Positions 43,957 through 57,700 of a stretch of DNA of 64,000 nt are shown here, one piece after another. Every line of letters starts with the position of its first letter. Position 1 is the first letter of the stretch. Location: the NCBI GenBank assembly GCA_036320915.1, contig JAXBDG010000001.1, positions 1,674,001 to 1,738,000 on the forward strand, written 5' to 3'. The notes under the pieces are model-generated. The model searched no databases. It worked only from the letters and a program-made list of their open reading frames with translations, and was not told where the DNA came from. Position numbers and translations under genes: made by a program. This stretch comes from Linnemannia elongata. Lineage: Eukaryota; Mortierellomycota; Mortierellomycetes; Mortierellales; Mortierellaceae.

Positions 43957-46900
43957 CTACTCCAAAACCAATAACTCGCCAACGCGGCCCATAAATTCCT
44001 GGAGGGCCACACGGACATCTTGACGCTCAACGCCAATAAGGCGGATGGCCAATCGGAAATAGTCAGGGAGCTCCTTGCGGAGGCCTTGGTACTTTCGCTT
44101 GTCCGCCTCCAAGCTCGATGGGTGATGGATGTGGGGTTGGTTTCCATTGGTATGTTGAGCTTTGTGACCGGTGGGCGAAGGCGACATCACGGGTGACGCC
44201 CGGTTAGAGAGCGACGAGGACGACGATTGAGGAGATGCACTGCCAGAGACAGACGAAGTTATGGCTGCGTTGGGCCACCAGATTGGTGTCCTCTGAAGCT
44301 CGCGCAGGACCATAATTGTCAATTGGGACTGGTTCACAATCACATCTTTGGGGTACCTGTTGGGCTCGCTCAACATGCCTAGGTAGCGCGCAATGATCAA
44401 TTTGGATTCCTGGACCAAGGGCTCCAACACTGCTTGGATCTCATCCTCTGCGTCATAGCCTTCTCCGTCTCCAAACTGGCGGTAGAAATCAAACAGGACC
44501 GAGACGTAGGTAGTCAATGCCAAATTTTCTTGCTTGAACATGTTGGGCAACTGCTGGATCTGACCCGACTTGTAGAGGTAGTGACGGAGCTCATAGTTGT
44601 CGTTGAAAGCTCTCACAAAGCGGTAAGACTTGCGCAAACACTCCAACCAGCGATGACGAAGACCGGTGGGCATGTTATGCAAGTAGCGAGGCTTGATGGC
44701 AGGTCCTTGAAGAGCTCCAGCATGGTCCGTTCCTGGAGGCACCGAGAACGATGACGAGCGTGACCCTGATGTTGATTCCTTGTCACTGAGAGGTCCGGGT
44801 TGACCAGGGTTGGGCGAGACGGAAACATGGTGTCCTGTGAATGGCGACGAGGACGAAGGCCAGAGCGACAAGTCGACAAGGGCCATGTCCTTGACAAACG
44901 TGATGGCCACCAGGTGGATGGCGCACTTGGTGACGGTTTCCTGGAAATCAAACTTGGCCGCAGGCGTGGCGACAGCTGCTCCTGTGGTCTCGGTAGCTGG
45001 TGATCCATCGACAGGCTGAGTAAGGGTGTTGGAGGCAGTATCCACGACCATGACTTCGTGTGGCGTTGTCATTTCAAAGATTGTCTCGAGCGTCCCAGTG
45101 ATGAGTTCCCATCGCTCCTCGTCAAACATGGATCCATTCTTGGTGACCAACTGGCTCAAGCAGATGATACCCATCTGACCCAAGTGTTCGCTCTTCTTGC
45201 TGACCAGCAGTGTGATGAGCTCCAAGAGACCCTTCAAGAAATCCGTCTGCGCGTAGAACACCTGGTGGTATTGGCGAGAGTAGAGGTTGATCATCAAACG
45301 AAGAGCCTGGATCCAGATTGTAGTCGTCGAGTCACGTCGCTTGTAGTCAGGGTCCTTAAGGTCTTCAAAGATCGGCATCAGGACGACACGGTAAATCTTG
45401 GACCAGTACTGCGACTCGAAAATCTCTCCCGATCCGTTCAAAATCTCAAACAAGCTGACCAGAGCCTTGGAGCGGACAGCATGAAGGTCAGAATCAATAA
45501 CGACACGAGAGAGACCATAGACGATGGGGAACCACTTCAGGAAGAAGGTATCCTCGTCCTCCTCCACCACGACGGCCTCCGTCTCCTTGGCCTTGCCCTC
45601 CTCAAGGATCAAGTGCTTCTCTGGGTGGGGGGTGTCGTCCTTGGTGCCAACTGCCGCCTTTGCTTCGAGCCAGAGTCCACGAGCGCACTTCCTGAGCAAG
45701 GTCATCGCGCCATTGACCACGTTCTCGTCATAATTGAAGCAAAACTCGACCAGGCAGTTGACATAGTCGACAAAGCTGGTTTCGACCACCTCGAAGCTAT
45801 TCTCGTAGATCATCTCGACAATTCCAAACGCGTTCTCGACCAAGGCTCCGTTGCCGTGGGTGGCTGTACGACCAAAGACTCCAAACATGGGCTTCCATCC
45901 TGAACGAATGTTGCTTGCGCGGGCTGTGATCATCTGACGAAGACTCTGAATGATCAAGTCGTGGATAGCGACTGAAGGGTTGTTCTTATAGATGTGCTCG
46001 AAGGGCCTCAAGAGCTCATTCTGGGTGTTGAAATGAGCCAACTCGTCGCGGGCCAAGAACTTCATCGCAAGTTGGCGCAAGGAATCAATGGCAAAGGTGG
46101 ACACGTTGGCGTTGGAGCTGCATCCAACGGCGTTGAAGTACGACTGAAGAATACGCCAGATCTGGGTCCATTCGAAACGGATACGGACCATGTTGTAGTC
46201 AGCTGGGAGGCGATAGTAATAACAATGAGGGAGCACCATTAGTACTTTGCGACTTCGTGGGCATCGTGCAAAATAAAAAATGGTCAGAAAATAATGCAAA
46301 AGGCAAACATACCAATCTCGATAATTCTCTGAAGCATGTACATGCGAGGGGCACCACGTGAGCCTTCAACTTCTTCCAGTGAGACGGCGCAGATCGACTT
46401 GAAAAGGTGAACAACGGCGTCTCCACTCAACGATGTGCTGTTGACGAAAATCTTATCGATCGCAATAATGGTGTCTTGAGATTGAAACTCGTTCATCATG
46501 GCCGAGAGCGCGACCTTGCGTCTGGAAGAGGCTTGAGGCGTCTGTGGAACGCTTCCGGGCGAGTTTCCTGATCCAGTATGCTGATAATCCACTCCGTTGA
46601 AACCCTCGTTCGAAACCCTTCCGCCCTGCGGAATCAATTGAAGTTGTTCCATTGCGCTGATAGTCTTCAGAACGAGATTCCAGTTGCCCTCTAGATACTC
46701 TCCCATCGTGTTGGCAACCTTGAGGAGGGTGCGTATGGCCAAGACGTTCTTGGGCTGCATTTCGCTCACGTGGTTCATGCCGGTCAACTTGGCCAAAGAA
46801 GAGATAAAAGCGTCGCGCTCAACCTCCATGTGAAAGATGCTGGCGATACGAATGGCGTTGGTGATTCCGCGAAGGCAGAGCTCGATTGCCTCGGCGTTGA

Positions 46901-49900
46901 TTGCGGAGAACTCGCGGGTCTTGGGATCAGTCTTGTTCGCAAAGATGCTGGGATCGATTGCCTCCTCGAATGCCAGACTAAGGGTCGCCATGGCTGGCCA
47001 GCAGGCCACGGCAAACATGGGCTTGACATGTTCAGCATGGGTGGCGTTCCTCCATGCGGCAGTGCTCTTGACACGTCCTTCGTTGCCAGCAAGGAGCGCA
47101 CGGGCGTTCTTTTGCATCTGAGAAATGGCCATGTCGTACAGTTCCTGGCGCTGCTTGTTGTTGCTCACAGTAGAGGCGGTCGCCTTGGAGGCCTCCCTGG
47201 CCTGCTCGTCCTCCAGCACAATCTCATTGCTGGAAATGTTGTTGAAGATCTCAGTCAGGTACTCGTCCGGTAAGTTGGCGTTGTCGTTGATGCCTCTGTT
47301 GTTCTTGATAAAGTCCTTGACATCCATCCTGCGCTTGACGTTGTCCGAGTGCTGATCAGTATTGAGCATGATGACGGAGAAGGCGAGAATGTAGGCGGGT
47401 TCGGCGTTGGCGAAGACCTTGGGATTGGTGTCGCAATACCGGTCAGCAAACTTCTCCATCAGACGATCGATCTTTTGTGACTCTCCAGGGAGACGGAAAT
47501 TCTGTAAGAACATGCGCAGGGCATCGACGAATCCGACACCGGTAAAGTCGAGGCGGTCCACAAATGCGTGCATGACCTTGATTGCCTTCTTGTCACCTTC
47601 ACCAATGTACTCTCCGATGGCAGCCTTGTCCAGACCAGGAGTCGTCATCAGGTAGGCGGCGATAGCTTGGAGGTCGTCCTGAACAAAGCCTTGCTTGATG
47701 AAAAAGTCGATACCCTTCATTGGTTTGGCGTTGAAGAGACTGACACCCTTCAAGAAGAGACGCTTCCTGGTCATGTTCTCCTCAAACTCTGCTGGATGGT
47801 CGTCTCCCAAGGAATCGACAGATCCGACGGTGTTGACGGAGGTTGACGACATGTTGGAGCTGGTGCTTTGTTGGGTGCGCATAGACATAGCGAGTAGAGG
47901 GTTCTTGGACACGATGACAGGATGTGACATTTTGTTGTACTGATTTGCCGAGTGCAATGACCGTGGTGTGATAGGGGATCCTGATCCATTGTCGTTGTTG
48001 TGGTTGGCGTCCTGCTGAGGTGACATGGGAGGCGCGTTTGTAGAACCAAAGTCAGCCGAAGCTTCGGCAGAGTGACCGTTGGTAACCGTGTTGACAGCAG
48101 ACGTGATAGCCTCTGGCAAAGTCGAAACAGCTCCTACATCCTTGGACCAATCAACGAGAGAATCCAAAACCGACACCATACACCGCAATCCTTGCACAGC
48201 AAGACGTCGATCCTGAATCAACGCCCACGCGTCCTTCTCATTCAACAGAAGCTGCTTGCCCATCATGTTTCCGACAGTGGCCGAAGCATTGACTTTTCCA
48301 CGACCCTGAGCGATGCGGGACAGCGAGTTGACAATGTGCTCGAAGATCGAGGCCATCGTAAAGTCGCAGTCAAAGTTGAGGTAGATGTCAACGAGAGACT
48401 GAGGGTTGGAGCAGATCTTGTGAAGACCTTGGAGAACCATTTCCTTCTGTCGCAAAGTGGCGTTCGACATGTCCAAGAACTTCAAGTAAAACTCGTTGAA
48501 CAGGACCTCGATCTCGGCCTTGAGCTGAGCGCGGTAGTAACGCAGGAGCGTTAGGAAAAGGGAGAGAGAGAACTCGAACAGAGTCTCGTTGGCCGACACT
48601 CCGTTCTGGGAGAGAGAGACGCAGAGGTATTGACGGACAGCGCTCACAAACAACTCGTCGGATTGGAAGACGGGTCCAGAATTGTTCATCATTGATAAGA
48701 TGAGCTCCAGAACTAGGGCGCGGCCACGGACAGACAATTCCTCCTGTTGTGAGTTACTGATAATTTCGGCTCTGAGCGAGAGTTTGCAGAGGAGTCGGAA
48801 CGTGAGGTAAGCATCCTGGCGGGAAACTCTGCATTTGGCAATAGCGGCCTCGTGAGGAGTCTGTTCCTGAGGCTGGGCTGGTGCAGGAGCAGGCTGTGCG
48901 ACGGTAGTAGCAGCTGAAACGGAAGAAGGCGATCTTTCAAGGACAGGCGAAGCAGGTAATGGGATGTCGCTTGGGGATGTTGGTACTGGAGTGTTGTTGC
49001 TGTCGTTATCAAGTGGCAATTCCTTATCCTGGTTCTCCTTGTCCTCCTGATCCTCTACTGGGGCCTGCGTACTTGTCTCGACCTCGACTCCGACTTCGAC
49101 CACCTCAACTTCAGCGCCAGCCTGGGCCTCTTCGATGTCTGTTTCAATCTTGGCCGGCTGTCCCAAAGTGTCATCCTGGGTTTCCAAGGCGGCGGGCTGT
49201 AGCACTATTGAATATCGCCGAAGGGTTTTCTCAATGTTCCTGAGAGTGTGGGCGTCTGTCTCCATTTTTGAGATGACCAAGTTGACCATCTGGGTGAGTC
49301 CTGCCTTGGCGGTGGCCTGGAGGATAGGTGACTTTGCCCAGCAATAGATGTTGCAGCTGGTCTGGATAATCTTTAAGAGCGAGGCGTGATGGACTTCACA
49401 CGTCGTTGTGGTCACCAGAGTGAGCAAAATCTATGTATGCACACAACAGATGAAGTAGAGGTCGTGCAGCAGAGGATCCAGTTGTCAATAAGCGAGTATC
49501 ATGAAGAAGAATAGGAGGAGGAGGAAGAACAGCATCAAGCAGAAAGGTGGTCCCCGCTGACTGGCATATGTCAATCAGTGAGCGAGTGTCCTCCATGAAT
49601 TGCGATCAAGTTGATTTACCTTGATGATTTGAAGCTGAACATTGTCATCTGCACTTCCGGGTCCACGGTAGGTCATACAAACGGTGTGGACGATTTCGTC
49701 CATCAGCCGTGGGGGTGAGGGGTAGTGATCGGGGCCGACGGTGTTGGCTCCTGGCAGGTTGGGGACGAGATGGTCTGTTGGGTCGGAGCAATCGATATGA
49801 CTGAGGTCGTTGACCTCGCTGAAGACGGCGAACTTTGGGCGGTTGACGGCGGAAGAGGGGACGGGGGTGGTTCTGGTGGTCGGGGGCAGGGTCAGGGGAG

Positions 49901-50270
49901 AGTTACCGGTGAGTTTTCCGTGGGCGATGAGCTTGTGGAGAGCATCGAGAGCGAGGACCTTGACCTTGCTGGAGACAGATGGGGCACATGCGAGTTTGAA
50001 GACGACCCAGTACTCTTCAGCGTCGAGCGAGTCGAATTCGATTGAGGATGATGCCTTGATAGGGACAGGTTCGGGTGTGGACGGTACCCTGGCTTCGTCG
50101 AGCGAAGGTTGGGCAGTGGTGTCGACAGACTGTTTGGGGACTGAGGCGGAGGCGAGCTTGGCGGCGTTGAGGCGCTCGAGGGCACCCTGGGTAGCCTCGA
50201 CAAGGTCGCGTTCCTTGCGTGGATGGGCCTCTGCCAAGAGTCGCTGCAGGGCGAGTTCTAAGCTCGACAT
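43957..50270 (-). CDS. SEC7: SEC7/BIG-type ARF guanine-nucleotide exchange factor
   Basis: The three-exon model is 50270-49620, 49430-46313 and 46202-43957, in phase, giving 2,004 aa. The N-terminal DCB region starts at MSSLELALQRLLAEAHPRKE. The HUS region contains the HUS-box-like YLNFDCDFT. The catalytic Sec7 domain (about residues 765-950) has TRKRLFLKGVSLFNAKPMKG, the glutamate finger in GEYIGEGDKK, FRLPGESQKIDRLMEKFADR and AFSVIMLNTDQHSDNVK. HDS-type helical repeats fill the rest. The protein catalyses GDP/GTP exchange on ARF at the trans-Golgi and so starts vesicle coat assembly (family knowledge). The two linkers around the HUS/Sec7 region are Ser/Asn/Pro-rich. A DOP1 gene lies about 17 kb away on the same strand. 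Confidence 0.95.
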
Positions 50271-51563
50271 TGGCAGTGGCTATTGGAAAGTGGTGATGTG
50301 CTAAGGAAGGTGAGAGGAAATGTCTTTTTTATGGATGATGACGATAAAAAGGAGAGGGAGAAGAGAGGAAGATGGAAGATGGAAGGAGAAAGGAAAGATG
50401 GTGGCGGAAGGGAATGAAAGAGAGAGAGAGAGGGATGATGACAGCCAGGAAAAGTATGAAAGGAATATACGCTGAAAATCCAGAAGAGGGAAAGATGGCT
50501 CTCTGTGGGAGAGACACGTCTCCACTCTGGTGACCGCATTTGAGGATAGAGACGGTTCTTATTGTTCTTTGTACCTCGTCGCTCTATTCATAACCCCTAT
50601 GAATATGAAAGAAGCTTGGGCTGAGAGGGGAGGACAGGTAAAAGGGAGGAAACAAATTCATGCAGCAGTGGATTAGAGGGAGCAGATCGAACGGATATGT
50701 AACAGGGCATGCAGCAAGAGAGGGAGGTGCGAAGTGGTGGACCTCTTACTTACCTCCTACGTGGGACATCCAACGGCGCGCGTTTTTTGTAAAGTCAAAG
50801 AATGGGCGCCACTTTCCCCCCTTCTCCGGCTGATCACCTTTGCCGGCTGTAGATTTAGCGTGCTTCTTGTGTGCGACCCCTGTCTGCGCGAAAGGAAGAA
50901 GAAGAACAGGTACGAAAAAGAAGGCAAAGGCAACATACAGCATCAACAACTGAAAGTGCGGGGAGGGGAGGCAGTGGTAGTGAGTGAGGCGGGTGTTTGT
51001 AACGAATCGTTCATTGCGCTTGTGCAGTATCTCGCGCATTCTGACACTTCCCCCGCTTCCCCCCATATACAGCAAGGGTTGTTCGAACCTATCTATTCTC
51101 CTCTTCTCTTCCTTCCCTTCCTTCCCTTCCTTCTCTTCTCTCCTTCTTCCCCTCCTTCCTCTCCTTCCTTTCCTTCCTTTCCTTCCTTTCAGACCACCCA
51201 CCCCTACCCATATCCACTGCTCCTTTTTTTCGCTTCTTTCTTTCCACCATCCTTCCATCCTTCCATCCATCCTGCATTCCATCCCTTCCATCCACCAGCC
51301 ACCTCCTTTCTTCCCTCCTTATCCTTTCTTTCCCCTCTGCTCTGCCCTGCTCTTTGACTCATTCTTTTATTCTTGCTGCACTGGCCTCACCACCACTACC
51401 ACTTCACTTCAACACCCGACAACTGTCAACGGAGAACGGAAAAAAAAATAGAACCCAGGAGAAGTAGGGACACTCTCTTTCCTCTCGTTCCCCCTGTTCC
51501 TCCCTGCTTGCAACGTACTCACCCTTCGCACCTTCGCACCTACACACCGATTATACGACAACA
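50271..51563. other. divergent intergenic region between SEC7 and the RING ligase
   Basis: No gene was found. From about 50320 to 50440 the + strand is purine-rich (pyrimidine-rich leader of SEC7). From about 51090 to 51360 it is almost pure C/T with CCTTC repeats, in the direction of the PA-TM-RING gene. Open frames in this region have low-complexity Ser/Pro/Phe or Arg/Lys/Glu content and are not credible genes. Confidence 0.6.
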
Positions 51564-54030
51564 ATGGTGTACAGGGGACGGAAAGCCCCAGCTCTGGGCT
51601 CGCTCTTCACCATGGTCCTCCTCCTCGTCCTTGTGGCGCTCTCGCTCTCCTCCAACAGCCTGACCCACGCAGCAATCACCACTATCATGAAACTCAACTA
51701 TGATTTCGTGTCTATCGAGAACAGGCCCGAGACGGCTGCTAGCGCCACTATCATCGCCAAAATGCCAGAATTTGACAGAGCGCTTTATATCAAAAATAGT
51801 GGCGAAATCTCTCAGGATGGCTTCTCTGTAAGTTCGTTAGTAATATACAATGTCCTTTGTCATATCTATTCTTCCTCACCTTTGTCATATCTATTCATCC
51901 CCACCTTCCTTACGTCAGTGAGGAAAGCATGCTCCCGTTTTACAATCAAACACCAGTTCAACTCAACCCACCTTAACTTTGCTTTTGTACGCTACTGCAT
52001 TGTAATAACTAACATGTGTCATGGTAAATTGTTGTTTATCGGATGATAGGGTATCTTGTTCGACATGGGTTATGGCTGTCAAGATCTCTACCAGAATTAT
52101 ACCCTCAATCAGACGGGACCCTTTGTTCCCCAGAGGGTCGCCCTGATAAAACGAGCAGGGCCTCCAGGAGAGAAAGCTTGTAGCTTCCAGGAGAAAATGC
52201 TCAGTGCCATGAGGCAGAACGCCGTTGCCTTTTTGGTCTACAACAACGAAACCTACAATGAACTCATAATTGACGACGCTGGAGACGGGGATATTCCCAA
52301 CGCCATCCCTGGTATTCTCCTTCGCAATGGCGACGGGATGATGCTCCGTACTTGGTTGCAGAACCAAACTCTGCTCGCTAAGGACCCCACAAGTCCACAG
52401 TTCTACAACCGAATTAGGATCAATCTCACTGTCACCAAAAGAATGTCTGTGATTTGGGAAGTCGTCTTGATCGTAGTCGTAATTCTTCTGGCTGTCTCCC
52501 TCGCAATCTCTGGTACGTTACATTGGTGAACGGGCCTTTATTGTTCTGTTATCCGCGGAATCACCATTGTCCAGATCGTTGTCCCTTGCTACCCCTGTTC
52601 CTTTCTTTGTTGTCTCAGCGTCAGCAATGACCATGTGTTCGCATCCTTTTTGTGACTATTGCGCATCGAACTTGACAAAGGTCCAGGGTTCTATTGATAA
52701 AAACTCGAAACCCGATGGTTCGATAGCGAATTTGCGCATGTGCCTCGTGCAATATATACAATTCAAGCACAACATTGACTAATCAAACACCTTTTTACTC
52801 ATAGTTATCCTGCATTGTCGCTTGTATGCCTTGAGACAGCGAATTAGGATGGACGCCTTGGCGAGAGGCGCCGATGTGCTGCCCAACGGAACTATCAGAA
52901 TGAGAAAAGTCACTATCAACAAGGCCATCCTCGACACTCTCCCCATCAGAATCCATGGACAAATACCACCTGCTCCTATAGCAGCAGTACCTGTCGTTGT
53001 TCAGGATGTCACACCAACAACGACTCAAGAAAGAGCCAGTAATGAAGGCAGCGCGGTCATTCACGTGGAAAGCACTCAGGATTCTGGTGTGGAGAACGCA
53101 CACAATCATACTGTTTCCAATACCACCCGCACCTCGAATTCAGCCTCGCGTGCCAATTCGATCAAGCAGTCCATCTCAGGAAGGTCCGTCTCAGGAAGGT
53201 CCATCTCTGGCCATTCTGTTCGGTCGCAGAATGCGATCGCTGCAGCAACTGCCTTGGAGTCTTCTACTGCGGCCACTGCTGCTCAGACTGCTGGATCGTC
53301 TTCAACCGCCCATATCGACGACGACGACAGTGAAGACGCCTGCGCCATCTGTCTGGACGAATTTGAGGACGGGGAGGAGATTCGATCGCTTCCTTGTCAC
53401 CACGAGTTCCATTGCGATTGTATCGACCCATGGCTGGTTCGCAAGAGCTCAACTTGCCCACTCTGCAAGTTTGACTGTCTCCCCCAGACCGAGGAGGAGG
53501 CGCAGGGCCGTGGCGAGGATGCCAACATTGTCTTGCCTCACGATCGACTGATTGAGTTTATCATGGGTCCGGATTGGGTGGCAGCCCGAACGATGCGCGG
53601 CCATAACGGAACAAGCACCACAGACCGCATTGGACACTTTTTCGATACTGTCTGGGACCGTATGCGCGGACGATCACCTCGACCAATGCCTGGTGCCACT
53701 GTTCAGTTGACTCCACGGCAGCCTTATTCTCGGTCGGCGGCACCTTCAGCAGTCCAACTCGACGAGCATGGACAAGTTCCGTTGCAATTTATTACACCAA
53801 GAGGGGTTTCCTCAGCGCCTGCAGCTTCCTCCACCAGAACGTCCTTGCCCTTGACCACGCCGCCAGTACCAGCGCCAGCACCAGCAGTAGTGGAGGAGAC
53901 ACGTGGTGGCCTGGCTGAAACACCAGAGGGACCTGTGCCGCCGCAGACCACTGCGACCCCTTCAGTAATTGTTGAGATCCCCGCCTCGTCCCGATCTTCA
54001 GACAACGACGACAGGAGCATTGCGAAATAG
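51564..54030 (+). CDS. PA-TM-RING E3 ubiquitin ligase
   Basis: The three-exon model is 51564-51827, 52050-52512 and 52805-54030, in phase, giving 650 aa. A signal peptide ([17 protein letters not shown] region) is followed by a protease-associated domain (about residues 40-215) with [20 protein letters not shown] and potential N-glycosylation sites. One membrane helix lies at about residues 222-245 ([19 protein letters not shown]). A cytoplasmic RING-H2 finger lies at about residues 421-462 ([33 protein letters not shown]; all eight metal ligands present). A 190-residue disordered tail follows. Relatives such as RNF13 sit in endosomal or vacuolar membranes and ubiquitinate membrane cargo; that location is inferred. 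A minus-strand class-3 lipase gene follows. Confidence 0.92.
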
Positions 54031-54744
54031 GCTATTTGCTTGCACCTTTGCACAAATAATAAACTTTTGCCAGATACCATTATTCAAACACCCTCCTTAC
54101 CACAGACTGCTGATACAAGGCGTCGATTTTTTATAGTCGACAGGGTTTTTTTTTTTCTTGACTCAACTTCAACTCTCCCTCCAACGCTAGATCAACATCC
54201 GTGTATTCTGGATATCTATCAAGCTACCAAATCGAAACGAAGGCTATCGACTCTACCTCAGAAGTGCATCGAGGTAATCATGAAACCTACTGGACACCAA
54301 TATAGGCGCCCTTTATCGCTTATACTTCAAGTCAACCGCCAATTATTATTTTCCTGACAGTCAGTCCTCTCGACTCTACCGCGACCCTTCCCAACGGATC
54401 CCACAAACCTCTACCGGCGTCAATCCCATTTCGATTCGACTCTCTTTTCAACAGATATCAGCCTTCAACATCCTTCCTCCTATCAGTTTATTTGTACCAC
54501 TTTAGGGAAGAAGTAATGTTGGTGATGCTGTAACTGCAACAACAACAACAACAATAACAACAACAACAACAACAACAACCCAGTCAGTTGACAGAACCCG
54601 AGATCGCAGCTTTAAAAATGCTGTTTCCTCACTCTTCGTTGCTATCAAATTACATTCACGATTAAAGTTGCTTCAAGGGTGAGGTGAGTCGAATGAAAAC
54701 ACTATGATGAAATGCAAACAGCGAGAGTTTATTCGCGGTAACGT
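54031..54744. other. convergent intergenic spacer with (CAA)n repeat
   Basis: This spacer lies between the RING-ligase stop and the stop of the lipase gene, so it holds two 3' flanks. It contains a CAA trinucleotide run at 54537-54579 and no supportable gene. Confidence 0.6.
54537..54579. repeat. (CAA)n microsatellite
   Basis: A CAA repeat of about 43 bases with one CAATAA interruption, in the spacer between convergent genes. Confidence 0.9.
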
Positions 54745-57700
54745 CTAACGAATATCGAGCATTGACAGTTCGCCTCGCTGGTACGGCGAAGAAGAACTCC
54801 TCTGCCTACCCTCACCATTACTTCCTCTCCGCGTATGGTTGTGCTTAGGTGGACGGAAAGACGTTCGACTATACGACCTGGACAGGGACGATGACCGCGA
54901 CCTGCGCAACCCGGGCCTCTGTCGACTACCACCAGCTCGTGATTGACTTGATTCCGCCGCTAGCTCTCGCCAGTAGACCTGCCCTTCTGCATCGTCCTCA
55001 TCTGCAGTATCCCTCCAACTGTTCCTGTTGCTCTTGTCCCTAGATCGCCGAGAATAATCGCCACGGACAGGAGTATCATCCTCGTCCTCGTCGTCGCGGT
55101 AGGTATATTTGACGATGCGCCTGCGCGCCCTAGAGTTCTTTGCCTCATCCGACCGGTCCCCTGCACCGTACCCACTATCATTCTCGCCCGACAACGAATC
55201 CGACAAGACGCCTCCCCGCCCCACGGCTTTTCCACCAACACTGACTGCTCGCCTCCTAGACCCTAGATTCGAATCTACTTTGCCATTTCCTTGTACTCCC
55301 GTGCTGATTCCCGAAGGAACAATAGGAACTGCCTTGATATCGATAGCCTTGCTCCCGTTCCTCCTGAAAAATGAAAAGTATCCGCGCTGAGCAGCGTTGC
55401 TGGTTTCTGTCTCATCAATGCCACCATAATGAGCTGTATCCTGAACCACAATCTCGATCTTGCCCTCGGCTAATGCCTTGACATAGTCTCCTGGGAAATG
55501 GTCATTCAAAAAGAAAGGCAGGACAATTCGCTCCAGGATACGAAGCCAAGACTCCCCTCGCATCCTCATAATGACACGGACGTTCAAGATACCGGAAAGA
55601 TGCATAAAGGAGATGCCTCGAACAGGAACAGGCATGAGTGTGATTGGGTCGGGTGGGTATAATGTCAGAGTGCGGGAGGAGTCAATAAAGACCAGTGTCC
55701 CGGGTGGTGTCTCGTATGTGCCCCAAAATGGTACGCGCGCAAAGACGTCATTGTTGTGGACGTGGTGGAACATCTTGCAAGCCAACCGTGATCCGAATGC
55801 ATGGCTGAAGTCCTTGTCGCCCAGCCTTGGACACCCAAACCTATGGTATGCAACAAACGAAATATGAGTGTGTCATCCCACAATGTGAATACTTGTGAGC
55901 ACATTCATTGGTTCCTAAACTTACGTGTAGAGGCCAGAAAAAATATCCAAGAGCGGCGAGTTGCATTCGACCATCTTGGCCAAAAAGATAGTCGCGAGTG
56001 CCCCACCCAGACTGTGACCGCAGATATAGAATCGAAGCTTTTTGCGCTTGTAGTCGCCATCCTGCTCGTTACGATACTGGTTGTTGTAAATGTCCAAAAT
56101 AGAGTTGCCAATGTCTCTCCACGATTCCATCGATTGGAAGGGATCCTTGTTGTCGGACGCTTGACCTGAAGGACGTCTCCGGTGATGCGACTGACCAACG
56201 GTATGGGTGTTAGTCAACGAAAGTCGTCTTGTCGAGGCTCTGATAGATCCTTGACTTCCCGAGAGGCTAAATCTGCGCTTCTGTCCGGCGTTGTGGCCAT
56301 CAATATCCTCCAGATAGTCCAGCTCGTCCTGGGAGTAAAGACCGCTCATACTGTTGCTTCTACTCATTCGTCTCGAACCTGATGAGTGTCCTCGGTGATG
56401 CGATCCCCTTGACTTTTGCATCCTCCTGTATTCTCTCTCCGCATGCTCGAGCCTCAATCCGTCAACCCATCGGCAGGCCTGAGCAAAAGCGCCAAGATCT
56501 CTGATCTCGCCTGCGAACCGATAGTCGACAGGGTCTGCAACGTGAGTAAAGAGTCCGACGACTAGGAACTTGATGAGGATATAGGCTGCGCGAATTGATG
56601 TGGCGACGGTGTGATAGACCGAGTGGTTCGAAAGTTCCAGGTTTAGAGTGTTGGTCCGAGTGGCTTCCGAACGGAATGATGAGGCTGGGCTGGTGTTTGA
56701 GTGACGCGCAGGCAAAGACTCGTCCAAATGCAAGGGGTAACCATGTTCATCCAACTCTGTGTCGCTGTACCGACGGCGGCCCAGGCGACTCTCCTCTCGC
56801 TGCTGCTGTGCCAATTGCTCTGAAGGCAAAATAAAGTTGTCCGCCTTCCCCAGTGCGTTGTACATGCCTTTGTGGCATTTCCCCAGCGGCACGGGTGGGT
56901 CCTGCAGTGTCTGAATAGGGACGAGGCGAGATTGCAGGTCGGTCCATGCGTTTTGGAGGTTGAGAGGGTCGGTTCCGCGGAAGACTAGAACAATATTGCG
57001 TCCCTTCTGTACAATAAATCCGCAGGTGTTCTACAATTGCATTCATGCAAAAAAAAAAAAAAAGAGATGGTGTAAATATTTTGGATTCTTGGCATCGTTT
57101 ATGTACAGTTTTTAGTTGTTGGATAAGCATACGATTACTGCAAAGAGCATGATTGATCTATTTTCTTACCCTGTATGCAATAGCACGGAACGAATGCAAG
57201 TCGTATCCTGATCGTGCGAGTTCGTGTCGGATGATGGGGACATCCTCATAGACGAGCTTTGCTACCATGGCAAGGGTTGTAGCAATAGGTTGGGAGTAAC
57301 GTGGGCGATCACCTCCTTGCTTGGCCTGGGAGGAGTCTGCTGAGGGGAGATCACCGTCGTCGTCGAACCCTTGTTCACTGCTGTACCGAGCCTTGTCGAT
57401 GTTGGCCATCTCGAGCACCTTGGCCCAGTCTGCGCTCGACATCGATGCGAGGTCGGAACCATCCTTTCCTGGAGTCTTGTACTTGAAATCCATGTGCATG
57501 GACTTGGGTCGCTCCTTTGATTTCCTACTGCCGTTGTTGTTGGTACTGTTCCGTGGTCGGAGGACGATCTTGCGCTCGTCATAGTCGTGATCGTTCTCAA
57601 AGTTGCGTCCGCCCTCCTCGATCCGCCTGACCTTTTCCTTGTCGAGTACTTTGCCGAATTCTCCACATGGCTGAAAGTTAGTGTCACACGCATTGACGGT

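Noticed and set aside
50734..51357. 207-codon frame on + with an overlapping 181-codon frame on -
   Set aside because: Product of CCTTC-type simple repeats; low-complexity composition in both frames.
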